64,000 nt of DNA from Ramlibacter alkalitolerans (GCF_016722765.1 NZ_JAEQND010000012.1:1-64000), one strand, 5' to 3'. Counted from the first letter of the stretch, positions 53,367 to 62,892 are shown. Notes: generated from the sequence alone by a model not told the origin. Translations and numbers: made by a program.

Positions 53367-54029
53367 TCACTCGTGCGACCGGGTGTCCCGACCCGAGGGC
53401 AGTTCGTACCCGCTCAGCAGCGCCCCCACCCGGGTACCGGTCGCCGTTGCCGCCGCCAGCAGGAAAGCCGCGCCGGGCGACCAGGTGAACTGGACGCCCA
53501 GCACGTACACCCAGCCGCCGACGAAGGCGCACACGGCATAAGGCCGCCGGTCACGCAGCGCCGTGGGGATCTCGTTGCAGACCACGTCGCGCAGGATGCC
53601 GCCGAAGGTGGCGCTGACCACCCCCATGAGGACGGCCACGATCGCGGGCAGTTGCTGCGCCAGCGCGAGCTGCGTTCCGCTCGCCGCGAACAGGCCCAGT
53701 CCCAGGGCGTCCGGCCACTGGATCGCACGCTCGGTGAATTCGAAGTGGCTGGAGCGCAGCAGGAAGATCGCGGCGACGCCCGCGGCGATCAGGATCCACA
53801 GCCACACCGGGTGGTCGACCCAGAAGAACGGCCTGCGATCGAGCAGCACGTCGCGCAAGGTGCCGCCGCCGAACGCCGCCAGCCCCATGACCACGCACAG
53901 GCCCACGACGTCGAGCCGCTTGCGGATGCCCGCCAGCAGGCCCGAGAGCGCGAAAGCGACGTTGGCGGTGGCCTCCACGAGCGTGTGGAGCCATGACAGG
54001 AGGAGGTCCTGGTTCGGCATCGGAGGCAT
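53367..54029 (-). CDS. TRIC-family (UPF0126) cation channel
   Basis: ATG 54029 is chosen for length; ATG 54020 is an alternative. The 220-residue protein has about seven membrane helices and the two diagnostic repeats FGGGTLRDVLLDR and FGGILRDVVCNEIP. Bacterial TRIC channels conduct monovalent cations as trimers. Located near the Mrp antiporter operon, which fits an ion-homeostasis block. Confidence 0.9.
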   Translation of the reverse strand: MPPMPNQDLLLSWLHTLVEATANVAFALSGLLAGIRKRLDVVGLCVVMGLAAFGGGTLRDVLLDRRPFFWVDHPVWLWILIAAGVAAIFLLRSSHFEFTERAIQWPDALGLGLFAASGTQLALAQQLPAIVAVLMGVVSATFGGILRDVVCNEIPTALRDRRPYAVCAFVGGWVYVLGVQFTWSPGAAFLLAAATATGTRVGALLSGYELPSGRDTRSHE

Positions 54030-54070
54030 TGTCTTCGTTCGCCGGCAGTGCCGAAGCGAGGACGCTCGGC

Positions 54071-55318
54071 TCAGACCCCGCTCGAGGCAGGCTGCCGCGG
54101 CGAGGCCGGATCGATCCCGGTGCCGGGGCCGGCGCCGGTCGCCTGCGCCGCCTGCCGCGCGTGCGCATCGGCCAGCATTTCGCGCAGGGTCTGCCGTTCG
54201 TGGATCAGGGCGCGATACTCCTCGGGGAGCGCCCGCACGGCCTGTTCGGCGTCGGCCAGCTTCGCATAGGCGGCAGCGCGCTCCTCCGCCGCGGCGCCGG
54301 CGGCATCCAGGTCCTGCCAAGCGGCCAGGGTGTGCCGCAGCCGGCTCACCGCGCTCCTGGCCTTGCCCCTCGGACTGAGCAGCGAGAGCAGCACGGTCAC
54401 GGCGAGGATCGCCACGATCACCACCAGCGACTGCATCGGCGAGATCTCGATGACGTTGACCGGCGCGCCGTCGTTGATGAAGGGCACGTTGTTCTCGTGC
54501 AGCGCATGGAGCACCAGCTTCACGCCGATGAAGGCGAGGATCGTCGCCAAGCCGTAGGAGAGGTACAGCAGCCGCTCGAGCAGCCCCTCGACCAGGAAGA
54601 ACAGCTGCCGCAGGCCCAGGAGCGAGAAGGCGGTGGCGGTGAAGACGATGAAGACGTCGTCCGTAAGCCCGAAGATGGCAGGGATGGAGTCGAGCGCGAA
54701 CACGATGTCCGTGAGCCCCAGCGCCACGATGACGCTCACCATGGGCGTCATGCGCCGCTTGCCATCCTCCATGGTGAACAGCTTGTCGCCGTCGTAGCCG
54801 CCGGTGGTGGGCAGCAGGGTCCGGGCCAGGCGCAGCACGGTGCTGTCCTCGTCGTCCTCGTGGCGCTCGGGGGCCAGCATGTGGCCCGCGGTCAGCAGCA
54901 GGATCACGCCGAAGATGTAGAACACCCAGGCGAAGTGCTCGATCAGCGCGGCGCCGACGAAGATGAAGCCCGCGCGGGCCAGCAGCGAGATCACGATGCC
55001 GATCAGCAGCGCCTTCTGCTGGTCCTCGCGCGGCACCTTGAAGCTGGAGAGGATCACCAGGAACACGAAGACGTTGTCGATCGACAGCGCCTTTTCCGTC
55101 AGGTAGCCCGCGAAGTACTGGATGCCCAGCTCGGTGCCGCCGAAGGCGAACACCGCACCACCGAACAGGAGCGCGACCGCGACGTAGGCGGCGGACCAGC
55201 GCGCTGCCTCCGGCAGGGTGGGGACGTGCGCCTTGCGGATGTGGAAGAAGTAGTCGAAGAGCAGCATCGCGACGATCAGCGCGACGCTCAGCTCCCAGAC
55301 GAGGGGCGGATGGGTCAT
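54071..55318 (-). CDS. TerC family membrane protein with a C-terminal coiled-coil extension
   Basis: The 415-residue protein has the TerC core (about residues 1-320) with KALSIDNVFVFLVI and GLTDIVFALDSIPAIFG, acidic residues thought to bind metal ions in TerC/Alx proteins. Residues about 325-395 form a charged helical, coiled-coil-prone extension. Its ATG overlaps the mnhG stop by four bases, so it is translationally coupled to the antiporter operon, which is not usual. It may export Mn2+ or stabilise membrane ion balance. Confidence 0.88.
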   Translation of the reverse strand: MTHPPLVWELSVALIVAMLLFDYFFHIRKAHVPTLPEAARWSAAYVAVALLFGGAVFAFGGTELGIQYFAGYLTEKALSIDNVFVFLVILSSFKVPREDQQKALLIGIVISLLARAGFIFVGAALIEHFAWVFYIFGVILLLTAGHMLAPERHEDDEDSTVLRLARTLLPTTGGYDGDKLFTMEDGKRRMTPMVSVIVALGLTDIVFALDSIPAIFGLTDDVFIVFTATAFSLLGLRQLFFLVEGLLERLLYLSYGLATILAFIGVKLVLHALHENNVPFINDGAPVNVIEISPMQSLVVIVAILAVTVLLSLLSPRGKARSAVSRLRHTLAAWQDLDAAGAAAEERAAAYAKLADAEQAVRALPEEYRALIHERQTLREMLADAHARQAAQATGAGPGTGIDPASPRQPASSGV

Positions 55319-55638
55319 GGGGCGTCCTGGCGGCTGGCCAGCCGCTCGCCCGCGCGCTTGCGGAACAGCGCGGCGCGCGCGAGCAGCATGGTGGTGATCG
55401 GCGCGGTGATCGACAGCACGATGATGATCATCCAGTGATGCAGGGCCAGCCGCCCGCTGCTGGCCGTCAGGTGCAGCACCGAAGCCAGGGCGACCGCCCA
55501 GCTCCCCAGCGTGCTGGCCAGCGCCGGGGCGTGCATGCGCAGGAAGAAGTCGGGCAGGCGCCACAGGCCCACGGCGGCCGTCAGCACCAGCACGCCGCTG
55601 GCCAGCAGCAGCAAGGCGACGAGCAGGTCGACGATCAT
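55315..55638 (-). CDS. mnhG: Mrp-type Na+/H+ antiporter subunit G
   Basis: The 107-residue protein has three transmembrane helices and the MnhG/PhaG motif VGLWRLPDFFLRMHAPA. It overlaps mnhF and terC by four bases each. It is part of the seven-subunit (here six-gene) antiporter complex in the inner membrane. Confidence 0.92.
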   Translation of the reverse strand: MIVDLLVALLLLASGVLVLTAAVGLWRLPDFFLRMHAPALASTLGSWAVALASVLHLTASSGRLALHHWMIIIVLSITAPITTMLLARAALFRKRAGERLASRQDAP

Positions 55639-55910
55639 TCGATCACCTCGCCGCGCAGGAGGAACTTCGCCAGCGCCGTCGAACTGAGGAATCCGAACAG
55701 CGCCATCAGCAGCGCGGCCTCGAAGTAGCTGCTGCTGCGGTAGCGGATCGCCAGCACCAGCATGGCGAGCAGGGCGACGACGGAGATGAAGTCCAGCGCC
55801 ACCATCCGGTCCTGCGCGCGCGGGCCGCGCAACAGGCGCGCCAGCGCCATGCAGCTTGCGAGGCCGTACATCACGAGCGTCGCGGTGATCGCCAGGTCCA
55901 GCAGGTTCAT
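55635..55910 (-). CDS. mnhF: Mrp-type Na+/H+ antiporter subunit F
   Basis: The 91-residue protein has three helices and the subunit F element RLLRGPRAQDRMVALDFIS. ATG 55910 overlaps the mnhE stop by four bases. Confidence 0.92.
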   Translation of the reverse strand: MNLLDLAITATLVMYGLASCMALARLLRGPRAQDRMVALDFISVVALLAMLVLAIRYRSSSYFEAALLMALFGFLSSTALAKFLLRGEVIE

Positions 55911-56395
55911 TCGAAGATCTCCCGCAGCGGGTGTTCGTAGCGTGCCTTGTAGTGGGCGATGAAGGCCGCCTCGTCCTCGAGATCGAAGACGTGGAGCAGC
56001 AGTTCGCTGCGGTCGGCGGCGAGTTCGCACCAGACGGTTCCGGGAACGACGGTCGTGATCATCGCGAGCGCCGCCAGGCCGTGCGCGTCGTGCAGGGCGA
56101 GCGGCACCTTCACGAAGGCACCGCGTGGCGCCCGCCCGCCGGCCCGCAGGATCCGCGCGCCGACCTCCAGGGCCGACTGCACCACGTCCGCCCCCACGTG
56201 CGCGACCAGGCGCACCAGCACGCGCGGCCGGCGCACGCGCGGCCCGGGCGGCCGCAGCGCCAGCACCAGGCGCGGAACCAGCAGGGCGAGGGCGAGGCCG
56301 AGCAGGAGGTGGGCCGGTGCCAGCGAGTCGTTCAGCAGCAGCCACAGGGCCCACAAGCCGGCGAACAGCGGCAGCGACGGAATCCAGCGCCTCAC
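55907..56395 (-). CDS. mnhE: Mrp-type Na+/H+ antiporter subunit E
   Basis: The 162-residue protein starts with GTG at 56395, overlapping the mnhD stop. Two or three helices at the N-terminus and a soluble C-terminal domain (VKVPLALHDAHGLAALAMI, then TVVPGTVWCEL) match subunit E. Confidence 0.9.
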   Translation of the reverse strand: MRRWIPSLPLFAGLWALWLLLNDSLAPAHLLLGLALALLVPRLVLALRPPGPRVRRPRVLVRLVAHVGADVVQSALEVGARILRAGGRAPRGAFVKVPLALHDAHGLAALAMITTVVPGTVWCELAADRSELLLHVFDLEDEAAFIAHYKARYEHPLREIFE

Positions 56396-58047
56396 GGCCG
56401 CCCCCCCGTCGGCGCCGCAACCGGCTGCATCCGCAGGACGGCGTCGATGTACACCTGCGGCGTGTGCAGCATCGCGGCGGCCGCCGCCGTGAAGCGCAGG
56501 ACGTGCTCGCCGCGGGCGGCGAGGAGCACGCAGCCGGCGAGCAGCAGCGTGACGGGCAGCACCTCGATGGTCCGCAGCGCCGGCGTCGCGCGGCCTTGCA
56601 CCGCCCAGAAATGGGCGCTGAAGGCCCGCATCAGCGCGATGGAGGCCGCGAGGCTCGAGAGGATCAGCAGCACGAACAGCAGGCCCGCGGGCAGCGGGGC
56701 GCCGGCGCCGGGGGGTGCGGCCGCGATCGCCCGCAGCATGGCCAGCTTGCCGACGAAGCCGGAAAGCGGCGGCAGGCCCGCGATGACCAGGGTGCAGAGC
56801 AGGAAACTGGCCGCCAGGAAGGCGAGCGCACCGGGAATGGCGCGACCCACCAGCGGCAGTTGGCGGTCGTCCAGGTTCATGTCGGCCGGCGGCGCTTCGC
56901 CGAACAGCGGCAGGCGTTCGCCGAGGTCGGGCAGCGGCGGATCGACTTCGACCTGGCGGCTGCGCTCCACCAGTTCGGCCAGCAGGAACAGGGCGGCCGC
57001 CGCCAGCGTGGAACTGCCAAGGTAGAACAGGGCGCCCGCGGTGAGCGCCGGCAGGTCCAGCCCCGTCGCCGCGAGGACGGTGCCGGACGAAGCGATGATG
57101 CTGTAGCCCGCCAGCCGCCCGATCTGCTGCGAGCGCAGCATGCCCAGCGAACCGAAGGCCAGCGTCGCGAGGCCGCCCCAGACGAGCAGCGGGCCGCCGA
57201 ATTGCGCCGAAGGTCCCGCCGTCTCGGGGAAGCACAGCATCCATAGGCGCAGCACCGCGTACACGCCGACCTTGGTCAGCGCCGCGAACATCGCCGCTGA
57301 GGGCGCACTGGCGGCTGCATAGGCCGCCGGCAGCCAGAAGTTGAGGGGCCAGAAGGCCGCCTTGGCCAGGAAGGCGACGGCCAGGATGGCCGCCGCGGCG
57401 TGCAGCAGGCCCCGGTCTGCCGCGGGCACGAGGGGCAGCTTGCGCGCGATGTCCGCCATGCTCAGCGTGCCGGTCACGCCATAGAGCAGGGCCACGCCGA
57501 TCAGGAACAGGAAGGAGGCGAGCAGGTTCACGGCGATGTAGTGCAGCCCGGGCTGGACCCGGCTCGCGCCGCCGCCATGCAGCAGCAGGCCGTAGGAGGC
57601 GGCCAGCAGCACCTCGAAGAACACGAACAGGTTGAACAGGTCGCCGGTGAGGAAGGCGCCGTTGAGGCCCATCAGCTGCAGTTGCAGCAGCGAATGGAAA
57701 TGCACGCTGGCGCGATGCCAGCGGGCCAGCGAGAACAGCAGCGCGGCGAGGCCGCCACAGGCCGCCAGCAGCAGCATTCCCGCGGCCAGCGGGTCCAGCA
57801 CCAGCACGATGCCGAACGGGACCGGCCAGTTGCCCGGAAGGTAGACCGCCACGTTGCCGGTGCCCGCGGCGGTGCCGGCGAGCAGCCAGGCGGCCAGCAG
57901 CAGGCTCGCCGTCATCGACAGGGCATTGATCCCGGCCTTGGCGCGCCGCCAGCGGTCGCCCACCACCAGCAGCAGGGCCGCCGTCGCCAGCGGCAGCAGC
58001 ACGGGCGCGACCACGAGATGCGCGAGCGCCGGGAGGCCGCCGTTCAT
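56392..58047 (-). CDS. mnhD: Mrp-type Na+/H+ antiporter subunit D
   Basis: The 551-residue protein is homologous to complex I NuoL/M/N-type proton channels, with about 14 helices and the conserved Glu and Lys helices (LFNLFVFFEVLLAASYGL and the SLGMLRSQQIGRLAGYS segment). It carries proton or sodium movement with subunit A. Start overlaps the mnhC stop by four bases. Confidence 0.93.
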   Translation of the reverse strand: MNGGLPALAHLVVAPVLLPLATAALLLVVGDRWRRAKAGINALSMTASLLLAAWLLAGTAAGTGNVAVYLPGNWPVPFGIVLVLDPLAAGMLLLAACGGLAALLFSLARWHRASVHFHSLLQLQLMGLNGAFLTGDLFNLFVFFEVLLAASYGLLLHGGGASRVQPGLHYIAVNLLASFLFLIGVALLYGVTGTLSMADIARKLPLVPAADRGLLHAAAAILAVAFLAKAAFWPLNFWLPAAYAAASAPSAAMFAALTKVGVYAVLRLWMLCFPETAGPSAQFGGPLLVWGGLATLAFGSLGMLRSQQIGRLAGYSIIASSGTVLAATGLDLPALTAGALFYLGSSTLAAAALFLLAELVERSRQVEVDPPLPDLGERLPLFGEAPPADMNLDDRQLPLVGRAIPGALAFLAASFLLCTLVIAGLPPLSGFVGKLAMLRAIAAAPPGAGAPLPAGLLFVLLILSSLAASIALMRAFSAHFWAVQGRATPALRTIEVLPVTLLLAGCVLLAARGEHVLRFTAAAAAMLHTPQVYIDAVLRMQPVAAPTGGRP

Positions 58048-58388
58048 GGCGGCTCCTCCGCGCCGTCGACGTGGTCGCTGTCCGTCAGGCCGCGCAGTGC
58101 GAGCAGGACGACCAGGAACAGCGCCGTGGTTGCGAAGCCGATCACGATCGCGGTCAGCACCAGCGACTGCGGCAGCGGGTCCGAGTACTGCACCAGGTCG
58201 GGCGCCAGCCCCGGCTGGACGATCGGCTCGCTGGCCAGCGACAGGCTGCCGACGCTGAAGATGAACAGGTTGGTCGCATAGGACAGCAGCGACAGTCCGA
58301 CCAGGACCTGGAAGGTGCGCGGCCGCAGGACCAGCCAGGTGCCGGCGCTCGTCAGCACGCCGATGGCCAGGGCGATGACGATTTCCAT
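58044..58388 (-). CDS. mnhC: Mrp-type Na+/H+ antiporter subunit C
   Basis: The 114-residue, three-helix protein is NuoK-like, with LVLRPRTFQVLVGLSLLSYA and TAIVIGFATTALFLV. ATG 58388 shares one base with the fused A-B gene stop (TGATG). Confidence 0.93.
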   Translation of the reverse strand: MEIVIALAIGVLTSAGTWLVLRPRTFQVLVGLSLLSYATNLFIFSVGSLSLASEPIVQPGLAPDLVQYSDPLPQSLVLTAIVIGFATTALFLVVLLALRGLTDSDHVDGAEEPP

Positions 58389-61288
58389 CAGGCCGCCGTT
58401 CCCGGGCTGCGGCGGCGTGCCCGCAGGGTCTGGTGCGCCAGCGCGGTCAGCAGCAGCAAGGAGGAACCGAGCACGACCAGGAACACGCCGAGGTCGAAGA
58501 AAGCGGCGCTGGGGACGTGCACCTCGCCGATCACCGGCAGCGTGAAATGCGCCGTGTGCGTGGTGAGCAGCGGATAGCCCAGGCCCAGCGAGCCGAGGCC
58601 GGTGGCCAGCGCCCCCAGCAGGCCCAGGCCCGCCAGCAGGGGCAGGTGCAGGTTCACGCGGTCTTCCACCCACTGCGTGCCGCCGACGACGTACTGCGCG
58701 ACCAGCGCGATGGCGACGGTGAGGCCGGCCACGAAGCCGCCGCCCGGCAGGTTGTGCCCGCGCAGGAACAGGTGGAAAGCCACGACCAGGGAGATCGGGA
58801 GCATCAGCCGCACCAGCACCGCCGGCACCAGCAGGTAGCCCGTGGCGGGATCCCCTTGCGCCCCGGTGTCCTGCAGCCTCGCGAGGTCGATGCCGACGCC
58901 GGGGGGCGTGAGCCGCTGCTGCGGCGGCGGCACGGTCGTTTCGCGCGGGGGACGGAAGCGGCGCAGCAGCGCAAAGACGGTCAGGCCGACGGCGGCCAGC
59001 ACGGTGATCTCGCCCAGGGTGTCGAAGGCGCGGAAGTCCACCAGCATCACGTTCACCACGTTCGTGCCTCCGCCTTCGGGCAGCGCCTTTTCCAGGTAGA
59101 AGGGCGAGATGCTCTGGGCCCCGGTCCGCGTGAGCAGCGCGTACGAGACGGCGGCGAGCCCGGCGCCCGTGGCTCCGGCGAGCACCAGGTCGCGCCGCCG
59201 CCGCCAGCGGGCTCGCGCGGCGCCGCGCGGTTCGTCGTCCCGGGCCGGCTTGGGCAGCCAGCGCAATCCGAGCAGGAAGAACACCATCGTCACGGCTTCG
59301 ACGGCGATCTGCGTCAGCGCGAGGTCCGGTGCGGAGAACCAGGCGAAGGTGACGCAGACCACGATGCCGACCACCGCGAGCAGCATCAATGCGAACAGCC
59401 GCTGCACCTTCGCCTGCTGCGCGGCGCCGATCGCGGCGGCCCCGCCCACCAGCCAGAGCAGCGCGAAGTCCAGCGTGGCGGGCACGCGCGGCCGCGACCC
59501 CCATTCGAGCGGCACCACCAGCGCCGAGACCAGCGCCGTCGCGCCCGCGACCACCAGCATGCAGAGCACCTGCTGCTGCAGGTGGCGGCTGCTCGTGCGG
59601 CGCAGCACGCGGCGGGCGGTGTCCAGCGCGAGCACCAGCAGCGACTCGAACGCGCGCTTGCCGTTCAGGCGCCCGATCAAGGGCGCGGACTGCAGCCCGC
59701 CCAGCCGGCGCTGGCGCGCGAGCAGCAGGTACAGGCCGGCGCCGCCGGCGAGGGCGACCAGGCTCATCACGAAGGGGGCGTTGAAGCCGTGCCAGACCGA
59801 CAGGCTGTACTCCGGCAGCGTGCCGCCCGTGACCGGGCGCGCGGCGACTTCCAGGATGCCGCCGATGGAAAGCTCCGGCACGATGCCCACCACCAGGCAC
59901 GCGAGCACCAGCAGGGCGATCGGCAGGCGCATCCAGGCCACGGGCTCGTGCGGCGCGCGCGGGGTGGCGCGCGTCGGCTCGCCGAAGAACACGTGGTGGC
60001 CGATGCGCAGCGAATACACGACGGCGAACACGCTCGCGAGCGTGGCCGCGAACGGCAGCCCGAACTCCACCGCCGGCGTGAACTGCACCAGCACCGTTTC
60101 GGCGAAGAACATCTCCTTGGACAGGAAGCCGTTCAACAGCGGAACGCCGCCCATGGCGGCACACGCGATGATGGCCAGGGTGCCGGTGCGCGGCATGGCG
60201 GCGAACAGGCCGTGCAGGCGCCGCATGTCGCGGGTGCCGGTTTCGTGGTCGACCACGCCCACGGCCATGAACAGCGAGGCCTTGAAGGTGGCGTGGTTCA
60301 TGATGTGGAACACCGCCGCCACCGCGGCCAGCGGGCTGTCGAGGGCCAGCAGCAGCGTGATCAGCCCCAGGTGGCTGATGGTGGAATAGGCGAGCACGCC
60401 CTTCAGGTCGTTGTGGAACATCGCCAGGTAGGCGCCCAGCACCAGGGTGACCAGTCCGGCGCCGCCAACGAGGTAGAACCAGGGATCGGTGCCGGCCAGC
60501 ACCGGCCACAGGCGCGCCAGCAGGAACACCCCCATCTTCACCATCGTCGCCGAGTGCAGGTAGGCAGAGACCGGTGTCGGCGCCGCCATCGCGTGCGGCA
60601 GCCAGAAGTGGAAGGGGAATTGCGCGCTCTTGGTGAACGCGCCCAGCAGGACCAGCACGAGGACCGTGAGGTACAGCGGATCGTGCCGCACCTTCCCGCC
60701 CGCGGCCAGCACCACATCCAGCTCGTAGCTGCCCGCCACGTGTCCCAGGAGCAGCACCCCCGCGAGCAGGGCGAGCCCGCCGGTGGCCGTGACCGTGAAC
60801 GCGATGCGCGCGCCGCGCCGCGCATCCTTGCGATCGTGCCAGTACCCGATCAGGAGGAAGGAGAACAGGCTGGTGAGTTCCCAGAACACGACCAGCTGCA
60901 CCAGGTTGCCGGAGAGCACCACGCCCAGCATGGCGCCCATGAACCCGAGCAGCAGCGAGTAGAAGCGCGCCGCCGGGTCCTCCGCCGAGAGGTAGTAGCG
61001 CGCATAGAGCACGACCAGCGCGCCGATCACGCTCACCAGCATGCCGAACATCCAGGCGAAGCCGTCCACCCGCAGCAGCAGGTTCACGCCCAGGCTGGGC
61101 AGCCACGCAAGCTCCGAGCGCAGCACCTCGCCGGCCGCGATGCGCGGGTATTCCAGCCCCAGGCCGATCGCCACGGCGAGCATGACGGCGCCGGCGAGCA
61201 GCGATTCCTGGTTGCGCGCGCGCGTGGGCAGCAGCGCTGCGAGCACGCCGGCACCCAGGGGCAGGAGGATGAGCCACCACGGCGACAT
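58388..61288 (-). CDS. mnhA: Fused Mrp-type antiporter subunit A-B
   Basis: The 966-residue protein joins the NuoL-like subunit A (about residues 1-780, with VQLVVFWELTSLFSFLLIGY and FPFHFWLPHAMAAPTPVSAYL split by helices) and a MnhB-type C-terminal domain (from about residue 820; RGHNLPGGGFVAGLTVAIAL). Such fusions are typical of group 2 (PhaAB) Mrp systems in proteobacteria. It is the first gene of the leftward operon A/B-C-D-E-F-G-terC. The complex exchanges Na+ or K+ for H+. Confidence 0.95.
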   Translation of the reverse strand: MSPWWLILLPLGAGVLAALLPTRARNQESLLAGAVMLAVAIGLGLEYPRIAAGEVLRSELAWLPSLGVNLLLRVDGFAWMFGMLVSVIGALVVLYARYYLSAEDPAARFYSLLLGFMGAMLGVVLSGNLVQLVVFWELTSLFSFLLIGYWHDRKDARRGARIAFTVTATGGLALLAGVLLLGHVAGSYELDVVLAAGGKVRHDPLYLTVLVLVLLGAFTKSAQFPFHFWLPHAMAAPTPVSAYLHSATMVKMGVFLLARLWPVLAGTDPWFYLVGGAGLVTLVLGAYLAMFHNDLKGVLAYSTISHLGLITLLLALDSPLAAVAAVFHIMNHATFKASLFMAVGVVDHETGTRDMRRLHGLFAAMPRTGTLAIIACAAMGGVPLLNGFLSKEMFFAETVLVQFTPAVEFGLPFAATLASVFAVVYSLRIGHHVFFGEPTRATPRAPHEPVAWMRLPIALLVLACLVVGIVPELSIGGILEVAARPVTGGTLPEYSLSVWHGFNAPFVMSLVALAGGAGLYLLLARQRRLGGLQSAPLIGRLNGKRAFESLLVLALDTARRVLRRTSSRHLQQQVLCMLVVAGATALVSALVVPLEWGSRPRVPATLDFALLWLVGGAAAIGAAQQAKVQRLFALMLLAVVGIVVCVTFAWFSAPDLALTQIAVEAVTMVFFLLGLRWLPKPARDDEPRGAARARWRRRRDLVLAGATGAGLAAVSYALLTRTGAQSISPFYLEKALPEGGGTNVVNVMLVDFRAFDTLGEITVLAAVGLTVFALLRRFRPPRETTVPPPQQRLTPPGVGIDLARLQDTGAQGDPATGYLLVPAVLVRLMLPISLVVAFHLFLRGHNLPGGGFVAGLTVAIALVAQYVVGGTQWVEDRVNLHLPLLAGLGLLGALATGLGSLGLGYPLLTTHTAHFTLPVIGEVHVPSAAFFDLGVFLVVLGSSLLLLTALAHQTLRARRRSPGTAA

Positions 61289-61427
61289 CGGGCGAGTTTA
61301 GGGTGCGGCGCGGGCTGCGGGGTCTTCGCCAGCCCGGAGGGGGCGTGCTGCGCTGCCACGAATGGCTGGCAGCGTGGTCCAATGGCTGGCGCGGGCACGC
61401 CGCCCGTTGCACCAGAGGAGAAAAGGC
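61289..61427. promoter_or_regulatory. Divergent promoter region of the Mrp operon and a stress gene
   Basis: This 139-base gap holds promoters for both directions. GAGGAG at 61415-61420 serves the rightward gene. A short direct repeat AATGGCTGG occurs at about 61361 and 61381. No operator of a known type was found. Confidence 0.35.
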
Positions 61428-62339
61428 ATGGACGCCGATCGCAGCATCCTGGCTGTCACCGACTTCTCGTCCGCGAGCGTGCACGCGGCGCGGCGCGCGG
61501 CGCGCCTGGCGGCGGAACGCGGCAGCCGGATGATCCTGCTGCACGTGGTGGAGCCGGACGGGCTGGTGGCCCTGCGGGAGTGGTTCGACAAGGGGCGCGA
61601 CCTGCGCGCGGCCATCGCCGAGCAGGCCAGGATGCAACTCGATGCCCAGGCCGATCCGATCGAGCAGGAACTGGGAGTGCGCATCGAGCGGCTGGTCCGC
61701 CAGGGGCGCGCCCTGGACGAAGTGCACCAGGCGGGCGCCGCATCGGACCTGGTGGTGCTGGCCGGGCGCTGCGACGAAGCAGGACGCGAAGCGGCGCTGG
61801 CCACACTCGCGGATCGCCTGGTCCGCAGCGCGGACCGGCCGGTGCTGGTGGTCCGGCGTGCGCCGGACCAGGCTTACGCGCGCACGCTGGTCCTGACCGA
61901 TTTCTCCCCCGCGGCCCAGGCCGCGCTGCGGGCCGCGCTGGCGGTCGCCCCCGGCGCGGAGGTGCACTTGCTGCATGCCTTCGACATCCCCTTCGAAGGC
62001 AAGCTGCGGCTGGCCGGGGTGAGCGACGACGACATCGCCGCGTATCGGCGGGAGATCCGGACCCGCGCACTCGCGCAGATGCAGCAGGCGCTGGATGCGG
62101 TCGGTGCGCCGGAGGGGGCGCGCACGAGCCTGGTGCCGGGGGACGTGCGCGTGGAAGCCGTCCGGGCCATCGAGCACCTGCAGCCCGATCTGGTGGCGGT
62201 CGGCAAGCAGGGCGACTCGCTGCTGGAAGACATGCTGCTCGGAAGCACGACCAGCGCGATGCTGGAGCGGGCCGGCTGCGACATGCTGATCGTTCCGCGG
62301 CGGGCAGCCGGCGTCCAGGAGTCTGCGCCGTCCTCTTGA
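61428..62339 (+). CDS. Two-domain universal stress protein
   Basis: The 303-residue protein has two Usp halves: SILAVTDFSSASVHAARRA ... RPVLVVRRAP and LVLTDFSPAAQAALRAAL ... VGKQGDSLLEDMLLGSTTSAMLE split by loops; the latter is a full G-x2-G-x9-G(S/T)-type ATP-binding loop. The first half has lost this loop. Divergent from the Mrp operon. Confidence 0.9.
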   Translation: MDADRSILAVTDFSSASVHAARRAARLAAERGSRMILLHVVEPDGLVALREWFDKGRDLRAAIAEQARMQLDAQADPIEQELGVRIERLVRQGRALDEVHQAGAASDLVVLAGRCDEAGREAALATLADRLVRSADRPVLVVRRAPDQAYARTLVLTDFSPAAQAALRAALAVAPGAEVHLLHAFDIPFEGKLRLAGVSDDDIAAYRREIRTRALAQMQQALDAVGAPEGARTSLVPGDVRVEAVRAIEHLQPDLVAVGKQGDSLLEDMLLGSTTSAMLERAGCDMLIVPRRAAGVQESAPSS

Positions 62340-62382
62340 GACCCCCTCCCTCTCTGGGGGAAGGTCGGGGTGGGGGCGCTCG
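62340..62382. terminator. GC-rich imperfect inverted repeat between convergent genes
   Basis: The stretch GACCCCCTCC...GGGGGAAGGTC can pair imperfectly, flanked by a G-run. It resembles a dispersed C/G-rich intergenic repeat seen in many proteobacteria and could stop transcription from both sides, between the stress gene and the leftward gene at 62386. Confidence 0.35.
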
Positions 62383-62385
62383 CCC

Positions 62386-62721
62386 TCAGCGCCGCTTGCG
62401 CAGCAGGTGCACGAACTTCTCGCCCTCGGCCTCCTGCGACACCAGCTCGAAGCTCAGGTCGTACTTGGCGAGGGCCTGGAATTCGCCCAGCGAGCCCAGG
62501 TAGCCGGTGATCACGCGCAGCTCTTCGCCGGCCGGCAGCGTGCGCAGCGCGCGCAGGGCTTCGAGCAACGGCAGCGGCGCTGCGAGCCGCCGGGCATCGA
62601 TCTCGCGCAGCCCGGCGCCGCGCGGCGGCGGAACGGGGGCCGTGGTGGGCTGCGGCGGACGCGCCGACGGCTTGCCCGAGCCGGACACGAACTCCCGCTC
62701 GCCGTGGCTGAGTCTGGACAT
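62386..62721 (-). CDS. TusA/DUF2249-like small protein
   Basis: After a Pro- and Ser-rich N-terminus (about residues 1-40) the 111-residue protein has a two-layer alpha/beta domain (IDARRLAAPLPLLEALRAL, GEELRVITGYL, YDLSFELVSQ) like TusA or DUF2249 members. The catalytic Cys of TusA-type sulfur carriers is absent: Ala and Pro stand there. It is therefore not a sulfurtransferase by the usual mechanism. Function unknown. Confidence 0.6.
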   Translation of the reverse strand: MSRLSHGEREFVSGSGKPSARPPQPTTAPVPPPRGAGLREIDARRLAAPLPLLEALRALRTLPAGEELRVITGYLGSLGEFQALAKYDLSFELVSQEAEGEKFVHLLRKRR

Positions 62722-62892
62722 GCCTGCCTTCCTGATGCTCGACTCCCATCTTCGCCGAACGGCGTGTGTCGCGCGCAGCGCCGGCCTGCTTTATCGCGCC
62801 AGCCGCGGCGCCGCGCTCTTGTCCGACAGGTCCGCGTTTGCGCTGCATCAACAATCCTCCCGGGGTGTAACGCAATCTCTGGAGAAGACGAA

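Noticed and set aside
58044-62503. Very long open frames of more than 1300 residues on both strands across the Mrp operon
   Set aside because: They are Arg/Ala/Gly/His-rich shadows produced by high GC; the operon genes in their own frames match known subunits with overlapping starts and stops.
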